A stretch of DNA of 11,039 nt from JAQVSV01 sp041667045. Lineage in GTDB: Bacteria; Elusimicrobiota; Elusimicrobia; Elusimicrobiales; Elusimicrobiaceae. How positions within the stretch are numbered: position 1 is the stretch's first letter; every line of letters starts with the position of its first letter. A program made the translations under genes and the position numbers. Positions 1 through 7,200 of this stretch are shown here, piece after piece. The stretch is from the NCBI GenBank assembly GCA_041667045.1, contig JBAYFS010000069.1:1-11039 (forward strand). Reading direction: 5' to 3'. The notes beneath the pieces are model-generated. The model was not told the DNA's origin, made no database searches, and saw only the letters and a program-made list of their open reading frames with translations.

Positions 1-1094
1 GGGAAAACCCATCTGCCTGTGCGAAGCACATAAATAAGTTTCGTCCGCACTGCCATAAACACCGCCTCATCGAGCCTGCCGGAGAGCGCGGTTTCGCGTA
101 TCAGGGCGGATTCCGGGTAATCGCGGTCCCGGCCGGACGAATCGGCCACGTAAATGATTTTCTCGAAAAGGGTCATGTTTCCGTGGCCCGTCGTGTGGAA
201 TTTTATGGAGTTCTGGGAATCCCGGTCCGTCAGGCCGAATTTTTCAGCCGCGATGTGCGCGCCTACGTAAGAATGCAGGAGTCCGGGCCTCAGTTCCGCT
301 ATTTCCCGCGGCAGGGGGATTTTTATTTTATGTTCCAGGGCGTATTTTAGCAGTTCGCTTGCGGACATGGCCTTGGCGCAGTCATGCACAAGGGCGGCGG
401 CGACGGTTTTTGCTGGATCGGCTCCGTACATATCCGCCAGTTCCAGCGCCAGTTTGGCGGTTTCTACCGAATGTTTATAGCGTTTCGGTGCAAGCGCGCC
501 GCGCAGAAAACGGTGGATATCCTGAAAATAGAGTCCTTTTTCCGCTATAAATCTGCGTGCCTGCGGCGGAATTGAGCCCGGGATTTTGCCATCGCACCAC
601 AGTTTTTCCCGTAATTGAGTGGAAGAAACGTCCGGGAAAGTGCCCGGCAGCAGCAGAAAATCGCCGTTTTTTAGCGGGGAACGCGGTCTGGCGCCTGTTA
701 CAAGCCTGGCAAGTTTTTTCACAAGGTCCGGTTTCTTCCATTTAGCGAAATCGCCGATACAGTCGCTTCCCGCCAGAAAGAACAGCTCCGCCTGCGGAAA
801 AAGTTTTTTCAAATGCGTTAAAGTTTGATAGGTGTAGACCTTCCGGTTTTGCGAAATTTCGAAACGGTCTACCGTTAACGGCTGGTTTTTAAAAGCCGCG
901 CGGAAGGTTTTTTCAATCATCTCCAGCCGCGAATCAGCGGAAACGGCGGATTTGCGCTTGAAAGGGGAGTGATAAGCCGGCATAATGCGTATTTCATCCG
1001 GCTTTATGGCCTTTGCGGCCGCTTTCAGCAGGCTTAAATGTCCTTTGTGCGGAGGGTCGAAACTGCCGCCGTAAACCAATATCTTTCTACTCAT
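1..1094 (-). CDS. nadD: Nicotinate-nucleotide adenylyltransferase fused to a YqeK-like HD hydrolase domain (3' end cut by window)
   Basis: Reading the minus strand from the ATG at 1094-1092 gives 364 uninterrupted codons running off the left edge. Residues 1-190 are a NadD nucleotidyltransferase, which adenylates nicotinate mononucleotide to deamido-NAD in cytosolic NAD synthesis. It has the GGSFDPPHKGH nucleotide-binding motif at 9-19, an LAGSD...KWKK segment at 107-121, and VSSTQLRE at 156-163, matching the family ISSTxIR motif. Residues about 194-364 are an HD-superfamily domain like YqeK (Ap4A-type hydrolase in characterised members). Its candidate metal ligands are His208, His237-Asp238, His274, His300 and Asp318, and Asp318 lies in a VADSSGRDRDYP stretch that parallels the YqeK motif around IADxxEPxR. 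In many bacteria nadD and yqeK are separate adjacent genes; here they are one polypeptide. The start is fixed by the conserved N-terminus (MSRKILVYGGSFDP). No Shine-Dalgarno is visible upstream of it. The gene is divergent from the fecR-like operon. Confidence 0.95.
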   Translation of the reverse strand, partial: MSRKILVYGGSFDPPHKGHLSLLKAAAKAIKPDEIRIMPAYHSPFKRKSAVSADSRLEMIEKTFRAAFKNQPLTVDRFEISQNRKVYTYQTLTHLKKLFPQAELFFLAGSDCIGDFAKWKKPDLVKKLARLVTGARPRSPLKNGDFLLLPGTFPDVSSTQLREKLWCDGKIPGSIPPQARRFIAEKGLYFQDIHRFLRGALAPKRYKHSVETAKLALELADMYGADPAKTVAAALVHDCAKAMSASELLKYALEHKIKIPLPREIAELRPGLLHSYVGAHIAAEKFGLTDRDSQNSIKFHTTGHGNMTLFEKIIYVADSSGRDRDYPESALIRETALSGRLDEAVFMAVRTKLIYVLRTGRWVF

Positions 1095-1100
1095 AGTCGG

Positions 1101-1114
1101 GCTATAATTATAGC
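1101..1114. promoter_or_regulatory. 14-bp perfect palindrome GCTATAATTATAGC with a TATAAT box on each strand
   Basis: The sequence is identical to its reverse complement and carries TATAAT at 1103-1108 on the plus strand and at 1112-1107 on the minus strand. The minus-strand copy is the best candidate -10 element for nadD. The best -35 match is poor (TTGCGC, spacer 15). Transcription would begin only about 5 nt before the nadD ATG. The palindrome could instead be an operator, or it could be both. Confidence 0.45.
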
Positions 1115-1268
1115 AATTATTACCCGCGCGCAATTGCGGGAGGCCTGTTGAAAGCCGGAACAGTCAGTTTTGCGATACAGTTAAAGCCGCCGCATTTGCT
1201 GGTTCCCTAAATTTCCGCGAATGGTGGAATAGTGCTGATGGCCGGGTCCGCTTAGTCTTTTTGGGGGG

Positions 1269-1284
1269 TGTGACTTGTGTCATG
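1269..1284. promoter_or_regulatory. Weak CRP-like dyad (TGTGA-N6-TCATG)
   Basis: The left half-site is a perfect TGTGA, and the right half matches TCACA at 3 of 5 positions. Its centre is 39 bp upstream of the stronger dyad at 1308-1323. I call it only because it sits beside that perfect site. Alone it would not be convincing. Confidence 0.35.
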
Positions 1285-1289
1285 TTTCC

Positions 1290-1299
1290 GCCCGCGGGC
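1290..1299. repeat. 10-bp perfect palindrome GCCCGCGGGC between the two CRP-like dyads
   Basis: This self-complementary GC-rich decamer is placed almost midway between the two TGTGA dyads. It could bind a second regulator, or it may be a chance feature. No loop is present, so it is not a terminator stem. Confidence 0.35.
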
Positions 1300-1307
1300 T
1301 CGGCGTG

Positions 1308-1323
1308 TGTGATAGAAGTCACA
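1308..1323. promoter_or_regulatory. CRP-family operator candidate (TGTGA-N6-TCACA)
   Basis: Both half-sites match the CRP core consensus perfectly (TGTGA TAGAAG TCACA). The centre at 1315.5 lies about 54 bp upstream of the transcription start expected from the promoter at 1335-1363. That is between the classical class II (-41.5) and class I (-61.5) positions, so the activation geometry would be unusual or the true start lies a few bases away. The match and position upstream of a promoter are seen directly. Control by a CRP-family protein is inferred. Confidence 0.55.
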
Positions 1324-1334
1324 TGCGTTGCTGG

Positions 1335-1363
1335 TTGAATATCAGGGTATTAATGAATATAAT
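1335..1363 (+). promoter_or_regulatory. Sigma70-type promoter for the fecR-like/barrel/adhesin operon
   Basis: TTGAAT at 1335-1340 (4 of 6 matches to TTGACA) is followed by an optimal 17-bp spacer and a perfect TATAAT at 1358-1363. Transcription should start near 1370, giving a leader of about 52 nt before the ATG at 1422. This is the only strong promoter I see for the three plus-strand genes. Confidence 0.7.
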
Positions 1364-1369
1364 ATGGGC

Positions 1370-1397
1370 TGAGCATGAATTCCTATTTAATTGCTCA
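1370..1397 (+). promoter_or_regulatory. Short hairpin at the predicted 5' end of the operon mRNA
   Basis: TGAGCA (1370-1375) can pair with TGCTCA (1392-1397) around a 16-nt AU-rich loop. The stem begins at the predicted transcription start and ends 9 nt before the Shine-Dalgarno. It could protect the 5' end of the message. With six pairs and a large loop, the fold is weak. Confidence 0.3.
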
Positions 1398-1404
1398 CGG
1401 ATTT

Positions 1405-1413
1405 GAGGGGAGG
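1405..1413 (+). promoter_or_regulatory. Ribosome binding site of the fecR-like gene
   Basis: GAGGGGAGG is a strong purine-rich Shine-Dalgarno ending 8 nt before the ATG at 1422. It fixes the start and leaves the signal peptide intact. Confidence 0.75.
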
Positions 1414-1421
1414 ATATTCCT

Positions 1422-2951
1422 ATGCGAGAAAAGCGATTTTTTCGTGTTTTATGTTTGCTGCAGATTCTTGCTATATTTCCTTTAACAGCGTATTGCGCCC
1501 AAATAACCCCGGAGAAAGGCCGTGTCGAAATAAAAAGCGACGGTTCCGGAAGTTGGACACGGATAGACAAGGCGACAGAATCGGGGGCGGGTACTTTTGT
1601 GCGCACGGGGTTTCGGTCCCAGGCCATGATTTTCTGGAAAGACGGCACAAAAGTGGAACTGGCGGCGAATTCGTCTTATCGCATTGAAAAAGACGACGCG
1701 GATACTTCCGTGGGCATGAAGCTTTTTTCCGGAAAACTCAAAGCCACCGTAAACAAAATGCTGGGACGGAAATTTGAAGTGTCCACCCCCAACGCGGTCT
1801 GTGCGGTGCGCGGCACGGTTTTTGAAGTGGAGGTTCGCAGTAATTTCACGAACGTAAGCCTTTATCAGGGCCAGCTTGCCGTTTCGGATCAGCAGGGCAA
1901 TCAGCGTCTGCTTGAGCAGGGCTATTCCATGGGTGTGGGCGCCAACGGACTCGGCGCTCCTCGCGGCATAAACCAGAACGCGCCCCGCGATACGGGCGCG
2001 ATAAATAACCTCAAGCGGGAAGTCGGCCTTAACATGAGCAAAGAAGCCGTGCTGTCAGCCGCGGCCGAGGAAATAAAGGTGGCCGAATATCAGCAGGGCA
2101 AGGTTATGGTGGACGTGTCCGGTGCGCGCGTACGCCTTGAACAGTACATTATGCGCCCTGCCGACAACCAGTTCAAGCTTGTCACCCTTAACGAGCGCAA
2201 TGACCGGCTGGATTACTTTTATTATTTAGGCTCATTTAACAAAACGCTTCCTGCGGATATGAGCATCGCGCTGGGTCAGATGACCGGCTGCGCTGGTTCC
2301 GCCTGCGAATATTTTATGACCGGTTATGAAACGGGCCGGTCGAACACCATTGATTCCGTGCATGAACTCGCTTCCGGTGGGCATATGGTGGATGTGAACA
2401 ATAACAGTGACTCGGCTGATGACGTAGCTTCGTATTTCGACAGCAATATGAACGCTTATCTTCCCTTGGGCTCGGGCGACAGTTTTTATAAGACTTTCTA
2501 TGATAATTACGCCATAAAATATAACGATGTTACCTTCTTAAACTGGGCTCCCGTGTCCGGCAGTAATGTGCAAAGCTATCTGGTCGGCGACGCCAGCGGC
2601 ATCAATTACCGCTACATTCAAAACGACGGCACGCTTGGCGCTTTTAACACTGGTTCGCCAGGCGTGAACTCCGACAAGAATCCCGACGGTGACCTTATCC
2701 ATGAAAAGATAAAGCTGACTTACGGGACCGGAAAGTATTGGGAGCAATATGATAATTATCTGGTTAACGATAAGGGCAAAATAGCCACGCTTTCTGATTT
2801 TGAAGGGTTCCGGCCCGGCACCGCCGCGGGCAACCAGACGATGCTGCAATGGAATTTCGAGCAGGTGATAACCTGCAACCTGTTTGAGGGCCGCAAAATT
2901 GACCTTGTGATCGAGCCTAAAACCCTTATCCAGTCCGGGTTGCTTAAGTGA
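1422..2951 (+). CDS. Secreted FecR-domain protein with unrecognised C-terminal region
   Basis: This 509-residue protein begins with a signal peptide: basic MREKR, a hydrophobic core at about 8-23, and likely cleavage after Ala26 (TAYCA). Residues about 30-170 form a FecR domain (Pfam FecR type). They include GTFVRTGFRSQAMIFW at 57-72, a DGTKVEL strand, the SGKLKA turn at 103-108, the family hallmark STPNAVCAVRGTVFEV at 121-136, and VSLYQGQLAV at 145-154. It has no N-terminal cytoplasmic anti-sigma segment, and no sigma-factor gene lies nearby. It is therefore probably a periplasmic or surface FecR protein, not an iron-citrate signalling regulator. Residues about 190-509 match no family I know. 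They contain a Cys290/Cys295 pair, aromatic Tyr/Phe-rich stretches and Asp/Asn-rich turns (325-335), suggesting a beta-rich extracytoplasmic domain. It is the first gene of the operon, and the barrel gene follows after 22 bp. The FecR call is firm; the role is unknown. Confidence 0.88.
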   Translation: MREKRFFRVLCLLQILAIFPLTAYCAQITPEKGRVEIKSDGSGSWTRIDKATESGAGTFVRTGFRSQAMIFWKDGTKVELAANSSYRIEKDDADTSVGMKLFSGKLKATVNKMLGRKFEVSTPNAVCAVRGTVFEVEVRSNFTNVSLYQGQLAVSDQQGNQRLLEQGYSMGVGANGLGAPRGINQNAPRDTGAINNLKREVGLNMSKEAVLSAAAEEIKVAEYQQGKVMVDVSGARVRLEQYIMRPADNQFKLVTLNERNDRLDYFYYLGSFNKTLPADMSIALGQMTGCAGSACEYFMTGYETGRSNTIDSVHELASGGHMVDVNNNSDSADDVASYFDSNMNAYLPLGSGDSFYKTFYDNYAIKYNDVTFLNWAPVSGSNVQSYLVGDASGINYRYIQNDGTLGAFNTGSPGVNSDKNPDGDLIHEKIKLTYGTGKYWEQYDNYLVNDKGKIATLSDFEGFRPGTAAGNQTMLQWNFEQVITCNLFEGRKIDLVIEPKTLIQSGLLK

Positions 2952-2956
2952 TTTTT

Positions 2957-2964
2957 AGAGGAGA
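2957..2964 (+). promoter_or_regulatory. Ribosome binding site of the barrel gene
   Basis: AGAGGAGA lies upstream of adjacent TTG (2971) and ATG (2974) codons in the same frame. The distance from the GGAG core is 7 nt to the TTG and 10 nt to the ATG, so either start is possible. I prefer the ATG. The only difference is one extra N-terminal residue. Confidence 0.65.
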
Positions 2965-2973
2965 ACCGTTTTG

Positions 2974-4194
2974 ATGAAAACAGTTTTAAGGAAACTCGCG
3001 TCGGTGTTGTGCGTTTTGCTTTTTACGGGCCAGCTGCATGCGGAGGTTGTGCCTTATCTGAGGGCGGATTTGCTGGGCGGGCAGTACTTTTACAACGGGA
3101 AAAGCGGTTCCATGTCAGCCAACGGGGATTTAACGGGTTCGCTTTCGTTTGATCTGGGCAACTGGATGATAGTGCCGATTTATGAAGGCGTATACCAGAC
3201 GACTCAGCAGGTGTTCGATTTAACCGGTGGCGGCACGCTGTTCAGCCAGATGATGAGCCACCGGGTGTCGGTGGAAGGTGTTTACGAGTTCGCTTACGGC
3301 TGGTTGTTCAAGCCGGAAGCCGGTTATAAGTACTACTTTTTGAATGAAACGACGGACGAATCTTGGGGCACCGGGTTGTTTGATTACAGGCGGATAAACG
3401 GTTCTTTGACTGTGGAGCACACGTATTCGGATCCTTTCTCCCTGCGTTTCACGCTGGACGCGTACAGTCTGAAGTTTCCGAATTACCAGTCGCTCGAATC
3501 GCAGATTGGCGGCGGAATGGCGCGCGAGCTTAACGGGACGGATGTTATCAATTCGAACAATCTGGCCTTTACCGCCGCGATGAACGGACGTGCGGGCCGG
3601 TTCCTCTGGGACGGTTCGGTTTCGGGCACGCGGGCCTATTTCGACAATCAGCACGTGATCAACGCCCAGGGCCAGTTCAACAGCCCCACCAGAGTGGATA
3701 ACGTTTTTGCCGGGTCGGTTGTGCTTAAGATGCCGGTTCAGGTTTCCGGGAAATCCATTCTCAGCCCCGGCGTTAACTTCGGAGTCAATTACAACGACTC
3801 CAACCAGAATGACTATGACGCCACCCAGTCGAAATTCGTGCCGTCTTATTATGATTACGTGAAGTTTAACGGCGGAGCTGACATAAATTACAGAAGTCTT
3901 GTTCCCGGATACGACAACAAATTCATGAGTTTGACCGCCGGATTTTATTATGGAAGGACCAACTATCGCAGCAGACTTGTGCAAAGCGCCGCCGGGGTAT
4001 ACAGCAGCGACACGGTTTACCTCAACGAATACATTGTCCGCGCGAACGGTTCTTACCCGATAGGCAAACAGTTCGATTTGGTGAGTTCGATTGTTTACGG
4101 CAATCAGACATCCAACATGCAGTATGAAAAGCTTTACGCTTACAACTTCAATATTTTCACTTATCTGTTCGGTGTGCGCTACGAATTTGAGTAA
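2974..4194 (+). CDS. Predicted outer-membrane beta-barrel protein
   Basis: This is a 406-residue protein, or 407 if the TTG at 2971 is used. It has a clear signal peptide: basic MKTVLRK, a hydrophobic core to about 17, and likely cleavage after Ala23 (QLHA before EVVP). The mature part is made almost wholly of short alternating polar/hydrophobic strands rich in Tyr, Phe, Trp, Gly and Asn, for example SLSFDLGNWMIVPIYEGVY and the last strands from about residue 365. The polypeptide ends FGVRYEFE: aromatic residues alternate into the last strand, and the penultimate residue is Phe, as in proteins folded by the Bam complex. There is no plug, POTRA or TPR region, so it is unlikely to be a TonB receptor or a TpsB-type exporter. 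I do not recognise a specific family. Its place between a secreted FecR protein and a giant adhesin suggests an envelope partner, such as an anchor or pore, but that is inference. Confidence 0.8.
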   Translation: MKTVLRKLASVLCVLLFTGQLHAEVVPYLRADLLGGQYFYNGKSGSMSANGDLTGSLSFDLGNWMIVPIYEGVYQTTQQVFDLTGGGTLFSQMMSHRVSVEGVYEFAYGWLFKPEAGYKYYFLNETTDESWGTGLFDYRRINGSLTVEHTYSDPFSLRFTLDAYSLKFPNYQSLESQIGGGMARELNGTDVINSNNLAFTAAMNGRAGRFLWDGSVSGTRAYFDNQHVINAQGQFNSPTRVDNVFAGSVVLKMPVQVSGKSILSPGVNFGVNYNDSNQNDYDATQSKFVPSYYDYVKFNGGADINYRSLVPGYDNKFMSLTAGFYYGRTNYRSRLVQSAAGVYSSDTVYLNEYIVRANGSYPIGKQFDLVSSIVYGNQTSNMQYEKLYAYNFNIFTYLFGVRYEFE

Positions 4195-4202
4195 GGGTTT
4201 TT

Positions 4203-4208
4203 GGGGAG
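4203..4208 (+). promoter_or_regulatory. Ribosome binding site of the giant surface protein gene
   Basis: GGGGAG ends 6 nt before the ATG at 4215, in the 20-bp gap after the barrel gene's stop. It supports this start, which precedes a normal signal peptide. Confidence 0.65.
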
Positions 4209-4214
4209 ACTAAA

Positions 4215-7200
4215 ATGAACGTCCGAAACTTTAGCAGAAATTTTTTCGCGGGTATTTTGCTTTTCGCCGCCGGGCTCGCGCCCGCCGCAACGGCAAAAAA
4301 CTCCGCAGATTATGTCCACCTGATCGGCACCGCCAGCGTAAACTGGACCCAAACGGTTTCCAGCGGCGTGTCCGTGGCGGTGATGGATTTGCTGGGCAAC
4401 GGAACCACCGGCGTTTTCCTGCTCGATGCGAACGCTAGCATGAAATTTATAAACTCCTCAGGCACGGTGACGTGGTCTTTTTCCGTTCCGTTTCCGAGCG
4501 GCACCGGCTGGACACTGGAAGGAGCGGACGGCCATTCCGGCGCAAAGTTTTCCGAGTTTAACACGGTGCAGGCGGACTACAGCCTTGTAAAGAAATTCCG
4601 GGATATTGATAACGACGGCAGTCCCGATTTTATCGCGGTGTTCAGCCGGATGGATCCGGGGAATTCCCTCAGGCGCGAGATCGTGCTCCGCATGTATCAG
4701 GTTGGTGCGAGCACCGCCGTGCTTAAATGGGAAAAAACGCTTGACGATTTCTCACCGTATTTCTCCTCCGATTCCGAATTTACGAAAAACATGCTGATTG
4801 CCGATACCGCCGGCGATGCTGCTTTCGAACTGCATTACACCACATCCAGCATTATTGTTAACCAGTACAGCACCTACACCTTCAGCGGAGTGGAAGTGCT
4901 TAATTCGGCTGGAAATCTGCTGGCCCAGATACCGGGAGCCATGCTTCCGTATCATTGGTATGCCGCTTCGCATCTGGACAAAAGCAAGACCTACGGCGAA
5001 TTCATGGCGCAGGGATCGGATTTTGTAAACGGCGAGTACATTACCACTCTTTCCTTCTATCAGTGGGACGGCGGCGCGTATACAAGGAAATATATTCTTC
5101 CGCTTGTTTCCGCTCAGGAAGGCTGGGGCGCCGGACAGCTGCAGATGAACTACGGCAATTTTGGCGACATTTATCCCAAAGTCGGTTTTTACGATATGGA
5201 CGGCGACGGCAAAGAGGATTTTCTGGTAACGCTCGCTTCCGCGCCCGCTTACGGAACGCGGTTCGGCAAAATAAAATATTTCTCCGATATAACTTCTTTC
5301 TTCGGCGCGGAGCAGAGCCCCACTTTCGCTTCCAACCTGATTTATAATCTGGGCGAGATCCCGGTTGATTCAAAGTCCTATAACACCGATGTTGTTGTCG
5401 GCAAAGGCAGAAATTCTAGTAATTGGCAGCTGGCTTATTTCACGCAGGTTATGGTGAGCAGCGGGATTTACGCCAAAACAGTCCGCGTTGTTGATATTGA
5501 CGGGGAAAACACCTCCCAGTATCTCAATTATCCGCAGTTTAGCCTGTGGCAGAAGACTTTTACCGATTCCACCATGATAACCGAGGATATGATCCTCAAC
5601 GACGAAGAGATTTTTTCCTTCGGAACCGATTATGACGGCGACGGTGTGAATGAACTGACCTATATGGGCCGCATTTTAAACGGAGCGAACGGCGACGAAA
5701 AGGTATCGCTCCTTTCCGCACCGCCTGGCAATGACACAAGCCTGGCATTCTTTCCCATGCACAGCGGTATGATGCCGGTGCCTAACGGATACCGGACCGT
5801 TGATATGGACGGCGACGGCAAGCGGGATCTGTTGGCGGTCTGGGGCAAAGATAATGTGAACGGTACAGTAGATGCCGCTTTTTATCTTTATGACATTGCC
5901 CAGGGTTCACCCAAATGGGGAACCGGAATCATGACGGGGCTGGTGGACGAACCCGCGCCGGGCGATTTTGACGGCGACGGTGTTTTCAGTCTGATTTACG
6001 CCACCGCCGCGTCTTCTTACGGCAGCGTCGGAAAAATGAAATTTCCTTACTATAACGCTTTGACGCAGGTTTCCGCCCCGGTCCAGTTCTCCTGCACCGC
6101 TCTGAGCACTTCGAGCATACAGTGGTCCTGGAGTTACGGCGGCCCCACCATATCCTCGTTCACGGTGTTCGATATAAATTCAAAACAGCCCGTTTCCGGC
6201 GAGCTTTCGCCTTCGACGATGTACTGGACGGAAACCGGCCTTTCCGCCGGCACGGCTTATGCGCGCTACGTTTCCGCCTATTCTTCTTATTTCGGAGACG
6301 GGCAGTGGGCTAATTCCGGGGTTAAGACTTGTTTCACATCCATGCCGGCGGTGTCGGTTTCCACGGCGGAAAGCAAGGCTCTTGGCGCGAACTCGATAGC
6401 ATGGGTATGGTTTTCCACGGGCGCGCTCAATCTTAGCGTTATCAACGACACCGGCGCGGTTAAACAGGCCGATGTGCCCAAGCATTCCATAGCGTGGGTG
6501 GAAACCGGTCTTTTGCCCAACACGGGTTATTCCAGCCGTATTGTGGCTGCCAATAATGTGGGTGTTTCCACTTCCGCCGCGCTTTCGCTTTATACCAAGG
6601 CGGCGGCGCCCGCCCAACTGGAAGCGGCGGTTTATTATTCCAGTTTCACGCTCAGCTGGTCTTCCGGTTCGCTAACTGAAGGTTTCAATCCGGGCTGGAC
6701 GAAGTACCAGCTTTTGCTGTCTACGATAAGTTATGGCTACAATGAACAGCCGGGCACTTCAACGACCACGGTCCTGAGTGGCACAGTAAACTTTTTGTCC
6801 GCGGACACCACTTACTATGTCAGGGTGGCCGCTTACAACGAAAACGGGAAAGCGTCTTACGGTTATGAAGAAATAAGAACCGCGGCCTCCGGCGTGCCTG
6901 TAGGGCCCGTATCCAATTTTTACGGTTCCGCTGAAAGCGCATCTTCCATCAGCTGGGGCTGGAGCCCGGCTGAAAACGCTACAGGTTACCGCGTTTATTC
7001 CTCGACCGGCGGTATTCTGGCCGAACTGGGCGGCGGTTTTAACCAGTGGACTGAAACCGGCCTGCTGCCAGGCACCTATTATGCGCGCTACGTGATGGCT
7101 TACGGTACGGTCGGCCAGTCCAGTTCCTCTGTTTCCGGAACTTATACTTTTTCCGGCACCGGTTCCGCTTTGCAGGACTGGATGTCTCTTCCTCTCCCCG

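Larger units (their letters stand above)
1095..1421. promoter_or_regulatory. Divergent intergenic regulatory region between nadD and the fecR-like operon
   Basis: This is 327 bp with no credible gene on either strand. From left to right it contains an AT-rich perfect palindrome next to the nadD start, a weak GC-rich inverted repeat (CCCGC...GCGGG, 1123-1140), two CRP-like dyads around a GCCCGCGGGC palindrome, a sigma70-like promoter pointing right, a short 5' hairpin and a strong Shine-Dalgarno. I saw nothing identifiable between about 1141 and 1268. Confidence 0.8.

Noticed and set aside
1131..1136. Upstream in-frame TTG as an alternative nadD start
   Set aside because: It would add residues before the conserved N-terminus (MSRKILVYGGSFDP) and has no Shine-Dalgarno.
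1123..1140. CCCGC...GCGGG inverted repeat as a terminator
   Set aside because: The stem is 5 bp with no U tract on either strand, and no gene ends here because the flanking genes diverge.
1148..1179. Second possible plus-strand promoter (TTGAAA with GATACA)
   Set aside because: The spacer is about 20 bp and the -10 match is poor. The TTGAAT-17-TATAAT promoter at 1335-1363 is far better.
1319..1648. 109-codon minus-strand frame overlapping the promoter and start of the fecR-like gene
   Set aside because: It overlaps the promoter, leader and signal peptide of the real gene, has no domain and no supported start.
1422..2951. FecR protein as a classical iron-citrate anti-sigma regulator
   Set aside because: It has a signal peptide instead of a cytoplasmic anti-sigma segment, and no sigma factor or TonB-dependent receptor lies nearby.
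3220..3984. 254-codon open frame on the minus strand
   Set aside because: It lies wholly inside and antisense to the beta-barrel gene. It is rich in Arg, His and Val with no domain, signal or ribosome binding site. The plus-strand frame has a clear signal peptide and barrel pattern.
4955..5347. 130-codon plus-strand open frame in another frame
   Set aside because: It is Arg-rich out-of-frame reading of the giant gene, whose own frame here encodes a conserved calcium loop.
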